Assembly: GCA_024635555.1 (NCBI GenBank)
Contig: JAGXIO010000228.1
Coordinates: forward strand, 1 to 44,387
DNA: 44,387 bases
Direction of reading: 5' to 3'
Source of the DNA: Saccharicrinis sp.
GTDB lineage: Bacteria > Bacteroidota > Bacteroidia > Bacteroidales > Marinilabiliaceae
Below are positions 32,042 through 40,853 of the stretch, in pieces. Within the stretch, counting starts at the first letter, position 1, and each line of letters begins with the position of its first letter. Made by a program: the position numbers and the translations under genes. The notes beneath the pieces are model-generated. The model made no database searches and was not told where the DNA came from. It saw only the letters and a list, made by a program, of their open reading frames with translations.

Positions 32042-34297
32042 TTATTTTTTTCCACCAATAGCTTTTTCACCCATTATAAACTCGATCGTTCCCCCATTTG
32101 CTATTTCCTCGTGAGTAAACCAGGATTTATTCCAGTCTTTGCCATTAATTTTACACGATTGGATATAAATATTTTTATCTGATGCATTTTTAGAGGTAAT
32201 AGTCAATAACTTTCCATTACCAAGGGTCATCGTTGCTGTTGGAAATGAGCCACCGGTAACGTAATAAATATTCTGCCCGGCATTGGGAAAAAAACCTAAA
32301 GCGGAAAAAATATACCAACTGCTCATAGCACCACTGTCTTCATTTTCGGGATAACCTTGTAGGGTAAAACGATCTTTCATTAACTTGCGGATGTAAAAAC
32401 TTGCCAGATCGGAGCGATCAGCATAATGAAAAGCGTGTACGGCTAAAAATGCCGGTTCATTACTATAATCAATCAGATTGTTTTCAAATGCGTATTGCAG
32501 TTTTTCTGCAAAGACTTCTTTACCTCCCGAAATATCAACCAATTTTTCGAACTGATGAGGAACAAAATAAGAATACGTCCAGGAACTACCTTCGTAAAAA
32601 TAATCTTTCCAAGAACCCCATCTCTTTTTAATATCAATTGAAATAAAATCCCCATTTAAGTTTTTAGGTTCAATAAATCCTTTGTAACCATCGCTTTCAG
32701 CTTCGGGATTCCATAAATTAATCCATTGTTTACTTCGGTTTAAATACCTGTTATATTCTTCATTTGATCCTAATGTCTTCGCCATTTGCGCTGCACAAAA
32801 ATCATTGTAAGCATATTCAAGCGAAACAGAACAACTCATTTTACCAGCGGGTATCCATCCTAATTGCTTATACATTTTACTACTGTCGGGCTTTCCATAA
32901 CTAATTCCATTTCGAGCACTGTCGGCATGGAATTTTATCACCTGGAAAGCTTCATTCCAATTCACTCCCTGAACATTCTTTACATAGGCATCAGCTATAA
33001 TATTATCAATATTGTTTCCCCCTTGTTCTACACCCATCTCTCTACCAGCCACATAAGCATCTTTTACATGTCCGCCATTTTTATGCCGTTCAATAAACGA
33101 TTGTATTGTACCTGCTACCATTGCTGGATTGGTTAATACTTTGAGCGGATACAAAGTGCGCCATGTATCCCATACCGCCAAATGGTCGTCCCAAACAGGT
33201 ACTGATTTATCAAATCCAGGCATATCATTGGTTTTGTTACGAGGCATTATAGAAGCATGATACAAAGCTGTATAAAATATATTTTTATCTTGTTCAGTAT
33301 CACCCTCTACTTTAATCTTTCCCAGTTCCGTATTCCATATATTTTTTGCGTCTTCTTTTACTTTGGCGTAATCCCAGGCAGGTATTTCGGCATCGAGCCA
33401 AGCTACAGCCTGTTCAATACTTTTCAATGAAACAGCAACCTTCAGGTAAACTTCTTCCTGATTATTCGAATTGTACTGTACATAAGCACCAATTCGATCA
33501 TTCTTAGTCAGTAGTTTTTCGGTAAGTTGTCCTGCATTTATTTTCTCATTAATCCAGGTTCCCTTTGAATCTGGCTCTTTACTTAATCTTATACAAAAAT
33601 AAACATTGTATGGTCCATCGGAAAATCCGCCGGTATAGGTTCCAAAACCTTTTATTTCACTTCCGTCGTTTTCGGAAAAGCTTACACTACCTTCCATAAA
33701 TCTGCTGTTTGGTCCACGCATTGTAGTAGCAATATCTGTAATATTGTGTGCTACATCAAGCATAATAACAGCACTGTCAGATTTTGGAAATGTAAAACTG
33801 TAAATGGCAGAATGCACGGATGGGCTTACTGCTGTTTTAATACCATACCGGCTTAAAGTAACTGCATACTCATAAGGATGCGCTGTTTCATTTTCTTTTG
33901 GAGAATCATGAGCTGCTTCTGCCGTGGCCAAACCAAGCTGTGGTGAAATAAAAACCTGCCCGTATTTACCCCAGCCTGTTCCACTTACGTGCATCTGTCC
34001 AAAACCACGAATTGGTTGTCCCATCACGTAGCCATCCATATCCCAATTAATACCACCAGGTGCTGTGTGCGGACTTGGATTCATGCATGCGTTGGGTAAT
34101 TGAGGGCCAAGAACACAACTGCTGTTTTTGTCTCTAACACCAATAAAATTATCTACGTAATCAACAGGTTGTTTTTTTGATTGCTGTGTACAAGCAACAT
34201 AAAATGGAAACACCAAACCCATCATTAGCATTTTTGCAAACCTATTTGTTGCAGATAATTTTAAGGGAAAAATGCTTTGTACAAAAAACTGTATCAT
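32042..34297 (-). CDS. GH92 alpha-mannosidase-like lipoprotein
   Basis: A 751-residue protein whose start overlaps the GH10 stop by 4 bases (ATGA), supporting the ATG at 34297 and translational coupling. A hydrophobic stretch MLMMGLVFPFYVACTQQ carries a lipobox (VAC). GH92 blocks are clear: YVDNFIGVRDKNSSCVLGPQ, GFGQMHVSGTGWGKYGQ, FYTALYHASIMPR, WDDHLAVWDTWRTLYPL, IPAGKMSCSVSLEYAYNDF (with the probable general-acid Glu), and EDSGAMSSWYIFSALGFFPN. GH92 enzymes are calcium-dependent exo-alpha-mannosidases, usually removing alpha-1,2-mannose. Placement directly after GH10 is unusual for a mannosidase and suggests either a mixed substrate or a related activity. Confidence 0.9.
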   Translation of the reverse strand: MIQFFVQSIFPLKLSATNRFAKMLMMGLVFPFYVACTQQSKKQPVDYVDNFIGVRDKNSSCVLGPQLPNACMNPSPHTAPGGINWDMDGYVMGQPIRGFGQMHVSGTGWGKYGQVFISPQLGLATAEAAHDSPKENETAHPYEYAVTLSRYGIKTAVSPSVHSAIYSFTFPKSDSAVIMLDVAHNITDIATTMRGPNSRFMEGSVSFSENDGSEIKGFGTYTGGFSDGPYNVYFCIRLSKEPDSKGTWINEKINAGQLTEKLLTKNDRIGAYVQYNSNNQEEVYLKVAVSLKSIEQAVAWLDAEIPAWDYAKVKEDAKNIWNTELGKIKVEGDTEQDKNIFYTALYHASIMPRNKTNDMPGFDKSVPVWDDHLAVWDTWRTLYPLKVLTNPAMVAGTIQSFIERHKNGGHVKDAYVAGREMGVEQGGNNIDNIIADAYVKNVQGVNWNEAFQVIKFHADSARNGISYGKPDSSKMYKQLGWIPAGKMSCSVSLEYAYNDFCAAQMAKTLGSNEEYNRYLNRSKQWINLWNPEAESDGYKGFIEPKNLNGDFISIDIKKRWGSWKDYFYEGSSWTYSYFVPHQFEKLVDISGGKEVFAEKLQYAFENNLIDYSNEPAFLAVHAFHYADRSDLASFYIRKLMKDRFTLQGYPENEDSGAMSSWYIFSALGFFPNAGQNIYYVTGGSFPTATMTLGNGKLLTITSKNASDKNIYIQSCKINGKDWNKSWFTHEEIANGGTIEFIMGEKAIGGKK

Positions 34298-36099
34298 AGT
34301 GAAATTTTTAATGTGGTTGAATTTTTAGATAGCTGATAGAATACTTTCATTTCTTTTCCATCTTTTTTTACAATTATTTCATACTTGCCCAAATGTCCAT
34401 GCATATTTACATTTCCATCTTTATCTGTAACATCGGCAACTTTTGTTTTCCATTTACCAGTTACATATTCGCGCCATACGGCTGCATTAGGCTTAGGTGT
34501 CCAGTCAGTACGAAACATGGCTGCGTCCTTTTTCCAATGTGCACCCTGCCAAAAACCCCAAACAGTAAATCCGGTAACAACAGGATGACTATAACAGGCA
34601 ATTAAAAAATCGCGTGTATAATCGGCTTGTAACTCTTCGTCGGGTGAATTAATATCAAACTCAGTAATTTGAACAGGCAGTCCGGAAGTTGCAAAAATAT
34701 CGAGATCGCTAATAACTAGGGCAGGATCGCGAGGTTGGCGTCCTACATGACCTTGCGCCCCAATGGCTTCAATTGGTGCTCCCATTGAACGATAATAAGC
34801 AACCGAGTCGATATAATCGCGAATATTTTGCGGACTGGCAATACTGTTCAGCACTCCATAATCGTTAATAAACAGTTGAGCATCGGGCTCCAACTCTTTT
34901 GCTAAACGAAACCATTGTACAACAATATCTCCGGGAAGATATTTTAAGAAATCGCGTTCGTGCATAATCTCGTTAATAACATCCCATGCAATTACACGCC
35001 CTTTGGTATAGGCTATTTTATCGCGAAATTCATCATCTATAAAGTTTTTAAAAGTAACCGAATCGGTTTCGGCCAACGCCTTCATCTCCTTGGAATTAAA
35101 CTTCCAGCCTGGCCATACTAAATTATGTCCCCTCTGACGGAAATCATTCTGCTCCAGCCACTCGAAAGCACGTATTGTTTCTGCCTTACGCTTAGGATTA
35201 TTTGTCCATCTGGGACTTTTTAATCCATTCTCGATAACACCTGTATTAAAAAGCTCTTTTAACCTTGCTTTATATTTTTCAGAATCTGGAGAATCATAGG
35301 CAAGCATTGACTCATTAACTGCTGTACCCCATATAAAATCAGACAAAACAAGATTTGCCATAACTGCAGCACCGCTAACCGGCTGACCCAATGAATCAAC
35401 CACTTTTATTACAAGCGGAGCGGTACGAATCTCTTCAATATTCTTGAGAGCAGCAACCCTCCATGGTGCATCGGCTTCACGTCCACCATATGAAAAACGA
35501 GTGGTGGGTAGTTTATCAACAGTGATTTTTTTCTGGAAATTCAAAACTTGAAGACCTGTTATTTCAACTTTTTGAGGTAGCGCTCCAAAAGAGAAACATA
35601 TTTCGGCTTCACCGGCCGCCATATTCTCTTTGGCTTCAAACGGGATATCAAATATTTTCCATTCAGGTCCTGTTGCTAGGGGAAGGATTACACTTTTGAT
35701 GTATGCAGGCTTTGGTGTCTGAAGAAAAAAACTAACGTTACCTTCGCCAGATTCTTGCTTAGCATAAATGGTTCGCATAGTAAAACGTGCTAAAAGCGCA
35801 TCGCCCTTATTAATGGTGCGTGAATTTTTCCAAGTAACACTAACATTGTAATGCGAAGGAGCTGAAGAAAAAACTTCGGCTACAAATAAAGGTGTAATTC
35901 CAGAGGCATTAAAATCAAATGTAGCAGGTTTTATCCCATTACTATTGTCGGTAAAATCAAAGCTTTTATCAGCGTCAGACGGAAAAACATTTATAGGTTG
36001 AAGTGAATTAAGAGTTGCACTTATCGGTTTAATTTGTTGAGCCGAAAGAAATAGGTTTATACCTAAAATCAAGCTTATTGTAAGCAGTGTATTCTTCAT
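34294..36099 (-). CDS. GH10 endo-xylanase
   Basis: The ATG at 36099 starts a signal peptide (MKNTLLTISLILGINLFLSA) and is preferred over 36132. The 601-residue product has an N-terminal CBM4/9-like beta-sandwich (~20-200), then the GH10 barrel: WGTAVNESMLAYDSPD, RQRGHNLVWPGWKF, VIAWDVINEIMHERDFL with acid/base Glu377, LFINDYGVLNS, VQITEFDINSPDEE with nucleophile Glu480, and TGFTVWGFWQGAHWKKDAA. A C-terminal small beta-domain (VTDKDGNVNMHGHLGKYEII) ends the protein. Role: cleavage of internal beta-1,4-xylosidic bonds, giving xylo-oligosaccharides for the GH3 enzymes encoded just upstream. Translation is coupled to GH92. Confidence 0.93.
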   Translation of the reverse strand: MKNTLLTISLILGINLFLSAQQIKPISATLNSLQPINVFPSDADKSFDFTDNSNGIKPATFDFNASGITPLFVAEVFSSAPSHYNVSVTWKNSRTINKGDALLARFTMRTIYAKQESGEGNVSFFLQTPKPAYIKSVILPLATGPEWKIFDIPFEAKENMAAGEAEICFSFGALPQKVEITGLQVLNFQKKITVDKLPTTRFSYGGREADAPWRVAALKNIEEIRTAPLVIKVVDSLGQPVSGAAVMANLVLSDFIWGTAVNESMLAYDSPDSEKYKARLKELFNTGVIENGLKSPRWTNNPKRKAETIRAFEWLEQNDFRQRGHNLVWPGWKFNSKEMKALAETDSVTFKNFIDDEFRDKIAYTKGRVIAWDVINEIMHERDFLKYLPGDIVVQWFRLAKELEPDAQLFINDYGVLNSIASPQNIRDYIDSVAYYRSMGAPIEAIGAQGHVGRQPRDPALVISDLDIFATSGLPVQITEFDINSPDEELQADYTRDFLIACYSHPVVTGFTVWGFWQGAHWKKDAAMFRTDWTPKPNAAVWREYVTGKWKTKVADVTDKDGNVNMHGHLGKYEIIVKKDGKEMKVFYQLSKNSTTLKISL

Positions 36100-36149
36100 C
36101 TGTATATAATTTTGCGGAAAATTTATTTTCAATTTGTATTAATTAACGA

Positions 36150-36245
36150 TTATCTGATGTAAGGCTCTTGTTTTTTGAAAGCCAATACTAGCAAATATGA
36201 CATACATACGCCTATCACCATAAGTGCTCCAACCAGTGAATTTAG
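36150..36245 (-). pseudogene. C-terminal remnant of a membrane transporter
   Basis: Within the 239-base gap between GH3 and GH10 the minus strand reads LNSLVGALMVIGVCMSYLL, then VLAFKKQEPYIR and TAA. One transmembrane helix followed by a short basic tail is what the end of an SSS- or MFS-type sugar symporter looks like. A stop lies just upstream in the same frame, so only 31 residues survive. A different minus-strand frame is also open across the gap, so the assignment is tentative. Confidence 0.45.
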
Positions 36246-36338
36246 TTAAAGCAATGGCTTTACTTGCACCCAATGACGAGATAGCTATACCAATTCGTTT
36301 TTCCTCATCCCAATTTACTTTTATATTAGTCCCCCTTA

Positions 36339-38567
36339 TTACTGGTTCAAAAAAGTAAATTCTATTTGTTCATTACTTGAAGAGCTTTCACCAATGAACA
36401 AGGTGAAATCGCCTGGTTCAATAGTTGGTTTTAAATCTCCGCCAATAAACGAAAGCATATCCGGACTTATCTTAAAATCTACTGTTTTACTTTCACCCGG
36501 GGTAAGACTTACCCGATTAAAAGCTTTTAATTCTTTTACGGGTCGGGTAATTGAGCAAACATTGTCCCTTAGGTAAAGCTGAACAACTTCTGTCCCTTCG
36601 AAATATCCTGAATTTGTAATTTTAATTGAAGCGATAATAGAGTCTTGGCTACTCATAGTTGTTTTACTTAATATAATATCACCGTACTCATAATGATTAT
36701 AACTTAACCCAAAACCAAATGGGAACAAAGGTTCGTTTGGAATATCAAGATGCTTGGTTATGTAACGGTCTTTCCCATTAAAATCGTGACTGGTAAGCCT
36801 ATAGTTGTAATAAATTGGCACCTGTCCTTCGTGATAAGGGAAGGTCACTGTAAGTTTACCACAGGGATTGAACTTGCCAAACAAAATATCAGCAACCGCT
36901 TCTCCACCGGTAGTCCCCGGCATCCATGCCTGTAAAACAGCATCTGAATTTTTCACGACATCAGTCAATACATACGGTCTGCCCGTAATAAGTACAGTTA
37001 TTATAGGTTTTCCTGTTTTCTTTAATTCGGCAAGCAATTCTTCCTGCGCACTTGGCAAGTGAAGACTTGCTTTACCACCGCCTTCACCACTCATCCAATA
37101 TTCTTCGCCAAGAACAACAACCACAGCATCAGCATTTTGGGCAATACTTACAGCTTCACTTATTTTTTCTCTTCCTGCAATCCGGAAGCTATCAATATCG
37201 CAACCTTTGGCATATAAAAGTTCGGTCTTTGGCGAGATGGTTTGTGATATCCCATCGTAAACAGAAGTAACATCTTCGGGCATTCCTTTGCACCACCACC
37301 AGCCCATTAAATCTTTTTTTGCTTTGGCGAATGGTCCAATAACTGCCAATTTTCGGATATTAGAATTTAATGGAAGTGTGTTTTGAATGTTCTTTAGCAA
37401 TACCATGCTTTCCAATGCGATCTGTTTTGTTTCGGCAAGATTTTGTTTGCACAATAGCGTGTTTTTCTCCCTTTCCAAACTAAAATAAGCAAAGGGATCC
37501 TGAAAAAGCCCTAAGTCATATTTTGCATTTAAAACCTTTCGAACTGCCTTATCGACCACTTTTTCCTCTACCAATCCTTTTCTGACCATTTCTGGAAGTA
37601 GCTTAATAAAGACTTCCGAAGTCATATCCATTTCAACCCCAGCATCGAGGGCCATTTTTGCAGCAACGGTATCATTAGGGGCTACCCCAATCTTAACCAA
37701 ATTAGGAATTGTGTTCCAGTCAGTCATTAAAAGTCCTTTAAAGCCAAGTTGATTCTTTAATACATCGGTTAACAGATGTTTATTAGCAGTAGCAGGAATA
37801 CAATTTACAGCTGTATATGCACACATAACACTCCCCACACCGGCATCAATTGCTGCCTTAAATGGTGGAAGGTAGGTTTCTACCAACTCTCGTTCGCTAA
37901 AGTTGATAATATTATAATCTCGACCTGCTAGTGATGCTCCATAACCGGCAAAGTGCTTAACACATGCCATTACTGTATTGGTATCAGCCAAATTAGTGCC
38001 CTGAAACCCATTAACCCTGGCAGCAGCTATAAGGCTTCCCAGGTAAGGATCTTCACCTCCAGCTTCCAGAATTCGCCCCCATCTTGGATCAATGGAGATG
38101 TCCACCATAGGAGCATAGGTTAAATGGATGCCACTTGCAGCAGCCTCTTTTGCAGCAATAGAAGCAGATTGCCGGATCAAATCAAGATCCCAACTACAAG
38201 ACTCAGCCAAAGGCGTTGGTGAAATAGTTTTGTATCCATGTATCACATCTTCCTGAAACATGATGGGAATCTTTAGCCGACTGCTTTCTACAGCAATTTT
38301 CTGAATTGCATTATTTTGAGCAACACCATTTGATTTAAGAATTGCTCCCACTTCACCTTTTTCAATTCTTTCACGTAATTCTTCAGGATTACTTCCTTCA
38401 TAAGGGATTAAATTCATCTGACCAACCTTCTCTTCAAGAGTCATTTCAGAAAGTAATTTTTCGACAAACTCTTCCTTATCTGAGGTTTTAACCCGGTTGG
38501 TGCATGAGACAGCAAAGATGGTGAAGAGGATAATAAATCCTATAAAACTAAATTTTGTATTTACCAT
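36339..38567 (-). CDS. GH3 beta-glucosidase/beta-xylosidase, lipoprotein
   Basis: A 742-residue protein with a lipoprotein signal (FAVSCTNRV). The N-terminal barrel begins LLSEMTLEEKVGQMNLI and has FQEDVIHGYKTISPTPL, RWGRILEAGGEDPYL, CVKHFAGYGASLAGRDYN and LLMTDWNTI with nucleophile Asp283. The C-terminal sandwich holds VVVLGEEYWMSGEGGGKASL and NPCGKLTVTFPYHEGQVPIY, and a fibronectin III-like domain closes it. This is the BglX-type arrangement (no PA14), paralogous to the gene at 38612. It acts on cello- or xylo-oligosaccharides in the periplasm or at the outer membrane. It is 44 bases downstream of the next GH3 gene. Confidence 0.93.
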   Translation of the reverse strand: MVNTKFSFIGFIILFTIFAVSCTNRVKTSDKEEFVEKLLSEMTLEEKVGQMNLIPYEGSNPEELRERIEKGEVGAILKSNGVAQNNAIQKIAVESSRLKIPIMFQEDVIHGYKTISPTPLAESCSWDLDLIRQSASIAAKEAAASGIHLTYAPMVDISIDPRWGRILEAGGEDPYLGSLIAAARVNGFQGTNLADTNTVMACVKHFAGYGASLAGRDYNIINFSERELVETYLPPFKAAIDAGVGSVMCAYTAVNCIPATANKHLLTDVLKNQLGFKGLLMTDWNTIPNLVKIGVAPNDTVAAKMALDAGVEMDMTSEVFIKLLPEMVRKGLVEEKVVDKAVRKVLNAKYDLGLFQDPFAYFSLEREKNTLLCKQNLAETKQIALESMVLLKNIQNTLPLNSNIRKLAVIGPFAKAKKDLMGWWWCKGMPEDVTSVYDGISQTISPKTELLYAKGCDIDSFRIAGREKISEAVSIAQNADAVVVVLGEEYWMSGEGGGKASLHLPSAQEELLAELKKTGKPIITVLITGRPYVLTDVVKNSDAVLQAWMPGTTGGEAVADILFGKFNPCGKLTVTFPYHEGQVPIYYNYRLTSHDFNGKDRYITKHLDIPNEPLFPFGFGLSYNHYEYGDIILSKTTMSSQDSIIASIKITNSGYFEGTEVVQLYLRDNVCSITRPVKELKAFNRVSLTPGESKTVDFKISPDMLSFIGGDLKPTIEPGDFTLFIGESSSSNEQIEFTFLNQ

Positions 38568-38611
38568 AATAACTAAACATTTTTATACTAATTCTAAATT
38601 TTACATTGGGA

Positions 38612-40813
38612 CTAATCCACCAATTCGAATTTTAATTTTTGTCCATTTACATGAATGTAAAAACCACCTGATTCCAGAATCCGATTTCCGGTAGCATCAA
38701 CATAACTTAAATCCCGCATCGGATCAATCTCAAATCTGAATGTTGTTTTCGACCCAGCCTGAATTTCCTTTTTATCAAAGTATTTTAATTCTTTTACTGG
38801 TCTGGAAATCGAACAGACAGGATCCGAGATGAACCATAAGACAGTCTCCTTTCCTGTCATTTTCCCGCTGTTGGACACAGTAACTTCTGCAATTAATTTC
38901 TGTTCTCTAGTAATTTTTTCTGATGAAATCCTAACCGAGTCATATTCGAAATCTGAATAACTCATTCCATGTCCGAACCAATATAATGGTTCAGTGGAGA
39001 TGTCTTGATAATTTCCCTGAGTGCCGGTTCTGGCACTTGGACGCATATTATAATATATGGGTATCTGACCAGTTGTTAAAGGGAAAGTTATAGCCAGTTT
39101 CCCTGATGGGTTGAATTTCCCTGATAGGATTCCAGCCACTGCAGAACCTCCTTCTGTGCCGGGTTGCCATATTTCTACTATTGCGTCAGCCAAGGGTTCG
39201 AGTCGAACTAATTCCAGAGGTCTTCCATTTGATAACACTAAAATTAAAGGTTTACCTGTTTTATGCAATTCAGTAACTAATTTTTCTTGGATGGGGGGTA
39301 GTGCAATGGAAGAACGAGAGGCATTTTCACCGCTCCAATTCTTTTTTTCGCCTAAACAAACAATAATGATTTCCGACTTTTGAGCAGCTTTAATTGCTTC
39401 CTGAAATCCAGCTTCGTCGATACCGTCAAAATCACATCCTTTAGAAAAATTAATTGAAACTTCATTTTTGTATTCCTTTATCAAGCCTTCTAAAATTGAT
39501 TCAACATCCTGCTCCTTTCCGTTGTAAGACCAGGCTCCCATTAAATTAGACTTATCGTTGGCCATAGGACCGATCAATGCAATACTTTTCAAAGCTGTTT
39601 CCAGCGGAAGTATTTGTTTTTCATTCTTTAAAAGCACTATCGATTCAACTGCAAGTTGTTTGGCAATTGCTCTACTTGCTGGTTGTAGATAACGGTTTGT
39701 TTCTTCAACAATGGTGGTGTAAGGTTTATCAAACAAACCTAAGCGAAATTTTATCCGAAGTATACGAGCTACTGCATCATCAATCTTTTCTATGGGAATC
39801 TTCTTTTCATTGACTAATTGTGGAATATTTTCCATATATATATTATCTTTCATGTCCATTTCCACACCAGCCATAAAAGCCTTGTATCCTGCTTCTTTTC
39901 TATCCCCAGCAACGCCTTGGTTAATTAATTGATCAACCGCATCCCAATCCGATACCACAAAACCATCGTGTTTCCATCGTTCTTTAAGAATTTCTGTTAA
40001 CGTATAATGATTGGCAGTAGCAGGAACTCCACTAATATCATTAAACGCACTCATTAAAGTTGCTGCACCTGCTTTTACACATGCCTCGTAAGGAGGTAAG
40101 AATGTCTCCCAAAGTGATTGAGGTGAAACCTCTGTATATCGATAATCACGACCACCCTCAGATTGGCCATATCCCACATAATGTTTAAGACAAGCAGCTA
40201 TGGAAAAGGTATCCGAAAGGCTTTCTCCCTGATACCCCATTACCGATGCAACCCCAAATACTGCATTGGTGTATTGATCTTCTCCATATCCTTCAGCAAC
40301 GCGTCCCCAACGGGCATCGCGAGCGACATCAATCATTGGCGAAAATGTCCAATCGACACCTGATAATTTTGATTCTTTTGCGGCAACTGCACAGGCATTT
40401 TTAACCAACTCAGGATTCCAACTACATGCCTGAGCTAATGAAATTGGATAAATTGTACGAAAGCCATGAATTACATCAAAGCCAAAAAGAATTGGAATAC
40501 CTAAACGAGTTTCTTCCATTGCTTTTTTTTGTAACTGATTCCTTGTTTCAGGATCGGAACTAAAATAAATCAACGATCCAATTTCAGGAGGAATCTCATT
40601 TATGGTTTCACCAATATTGTTTGCATTTGTATTTACACCAAAGATATATTGGTTTAATTGGAAGATTTTTTCTTTAAGTGTCATTCTGCCAACAAGATCA
40701 TTAATCCGGTCTTCAATGGTGACGGTTTTGTCTTTATATTTGAGATTGTCTTCCTGCTTACAAGAAGTTATCATAAATGAGCAACATATGAATATTAATA
40801 AAATCAATTTCAT
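38612..40813 (-). CDS. GH3 beta-glucosidase/beta-xylosidase, lipoprotein
   Basis: A 733-residue BglX-type GH3 enzyme with a lipoprotein signal (FMITSCKQED). Motifs include RMTLKEKIFQLNQYIFG, FGFDVIHGFRTIYPISL, RWGRVAEGYGEDQY, CLKHYVGYGQSEGGRDYR and FVVSDWDAVDQL with nucleophile Asp289; the second domain has IIVCLGEKKNWSGENAS and NPSGKLAITFPLTTGQIPIY. It resembles its neighbour at 36339 in length and order but is clearly diverged, so the two probably differ in substrate (chain length or linkage). It follows the GH31 gene by 40 bases in one likely operon. Confidence 0.93.
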   Translation of the reverse strand: MKLILLIFICCSFMITSCKQEDNLKYKDKTVTIEDRINDLVGRMTLKEKIFQLNQYIFGVNTNANNIGETINEIPPEIGSLIYFSSDPETRNQLQKKAMEETRLGIPILFGFDVIHGFRTIYPISLAQACSWNPELVKNACAVAAKESKLSGVDWTFSPMIDVARDARWGRVAEGYGEDQYTNAVFGVASVMGYQGESLSDTFSIAACLKHYVGYGQSEGGRDYRYTEVSPQSLWETFLPPYEACVKAGAATLMSAFNDISGVPATANHYTLTEILKERWKHDGFVVSDWDAVDQLINQGVAGDRKEAGYKAFMAGVEMDMKDNIYMENIPQLVNEKKIPIEKIDDAVARILRIKFRLGLFDKPYTTIVEETNRYLQPASRAIAKQLAVESIVLLKNEKQILPLETALKSIALIGPMANDKSNLMGAWSYNGKEQDVESILEGLIKEYKNEVSINFSKGCDFDGIDEAGFQEAIKAAQKSEIIIVCLGEKKNWSGENASRSSIALPPIQEKLVTELHKTGKPLILVLSNGRPLELVRLEPLADAIVEIWQPGTEGGSAVAGILSGKFNPSGKLAITFPLTTGQIPIYYNMRPSARTGTQGNYQDISTEPLYWFGHGMSYSDFEYDSVRISSEKITREQKLIAEVTVSNSGKMTGKETVLWFISDPVCSISRPVKELKYFDKKEIQAGSKTTFRFEIDPMRDLSYVDATGNRILESGGFYIHVNGQKLKFELVD

Positions 40814-40853
40814 AATTTATTAAGTTTTGTTTATGTTCAGAATTCTTTCTGTA

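Noticed and set aside
36140-36336. A minus-strand open frame of about 63 codons (TNIKVNWDEEKRIGIAISSL...) across the GH3-GH10 gap
   Set aside because: No ATG near its start, no recognised family, and it overlaps a more convincing transporter-tail frame; could be chance or part of another remnant.
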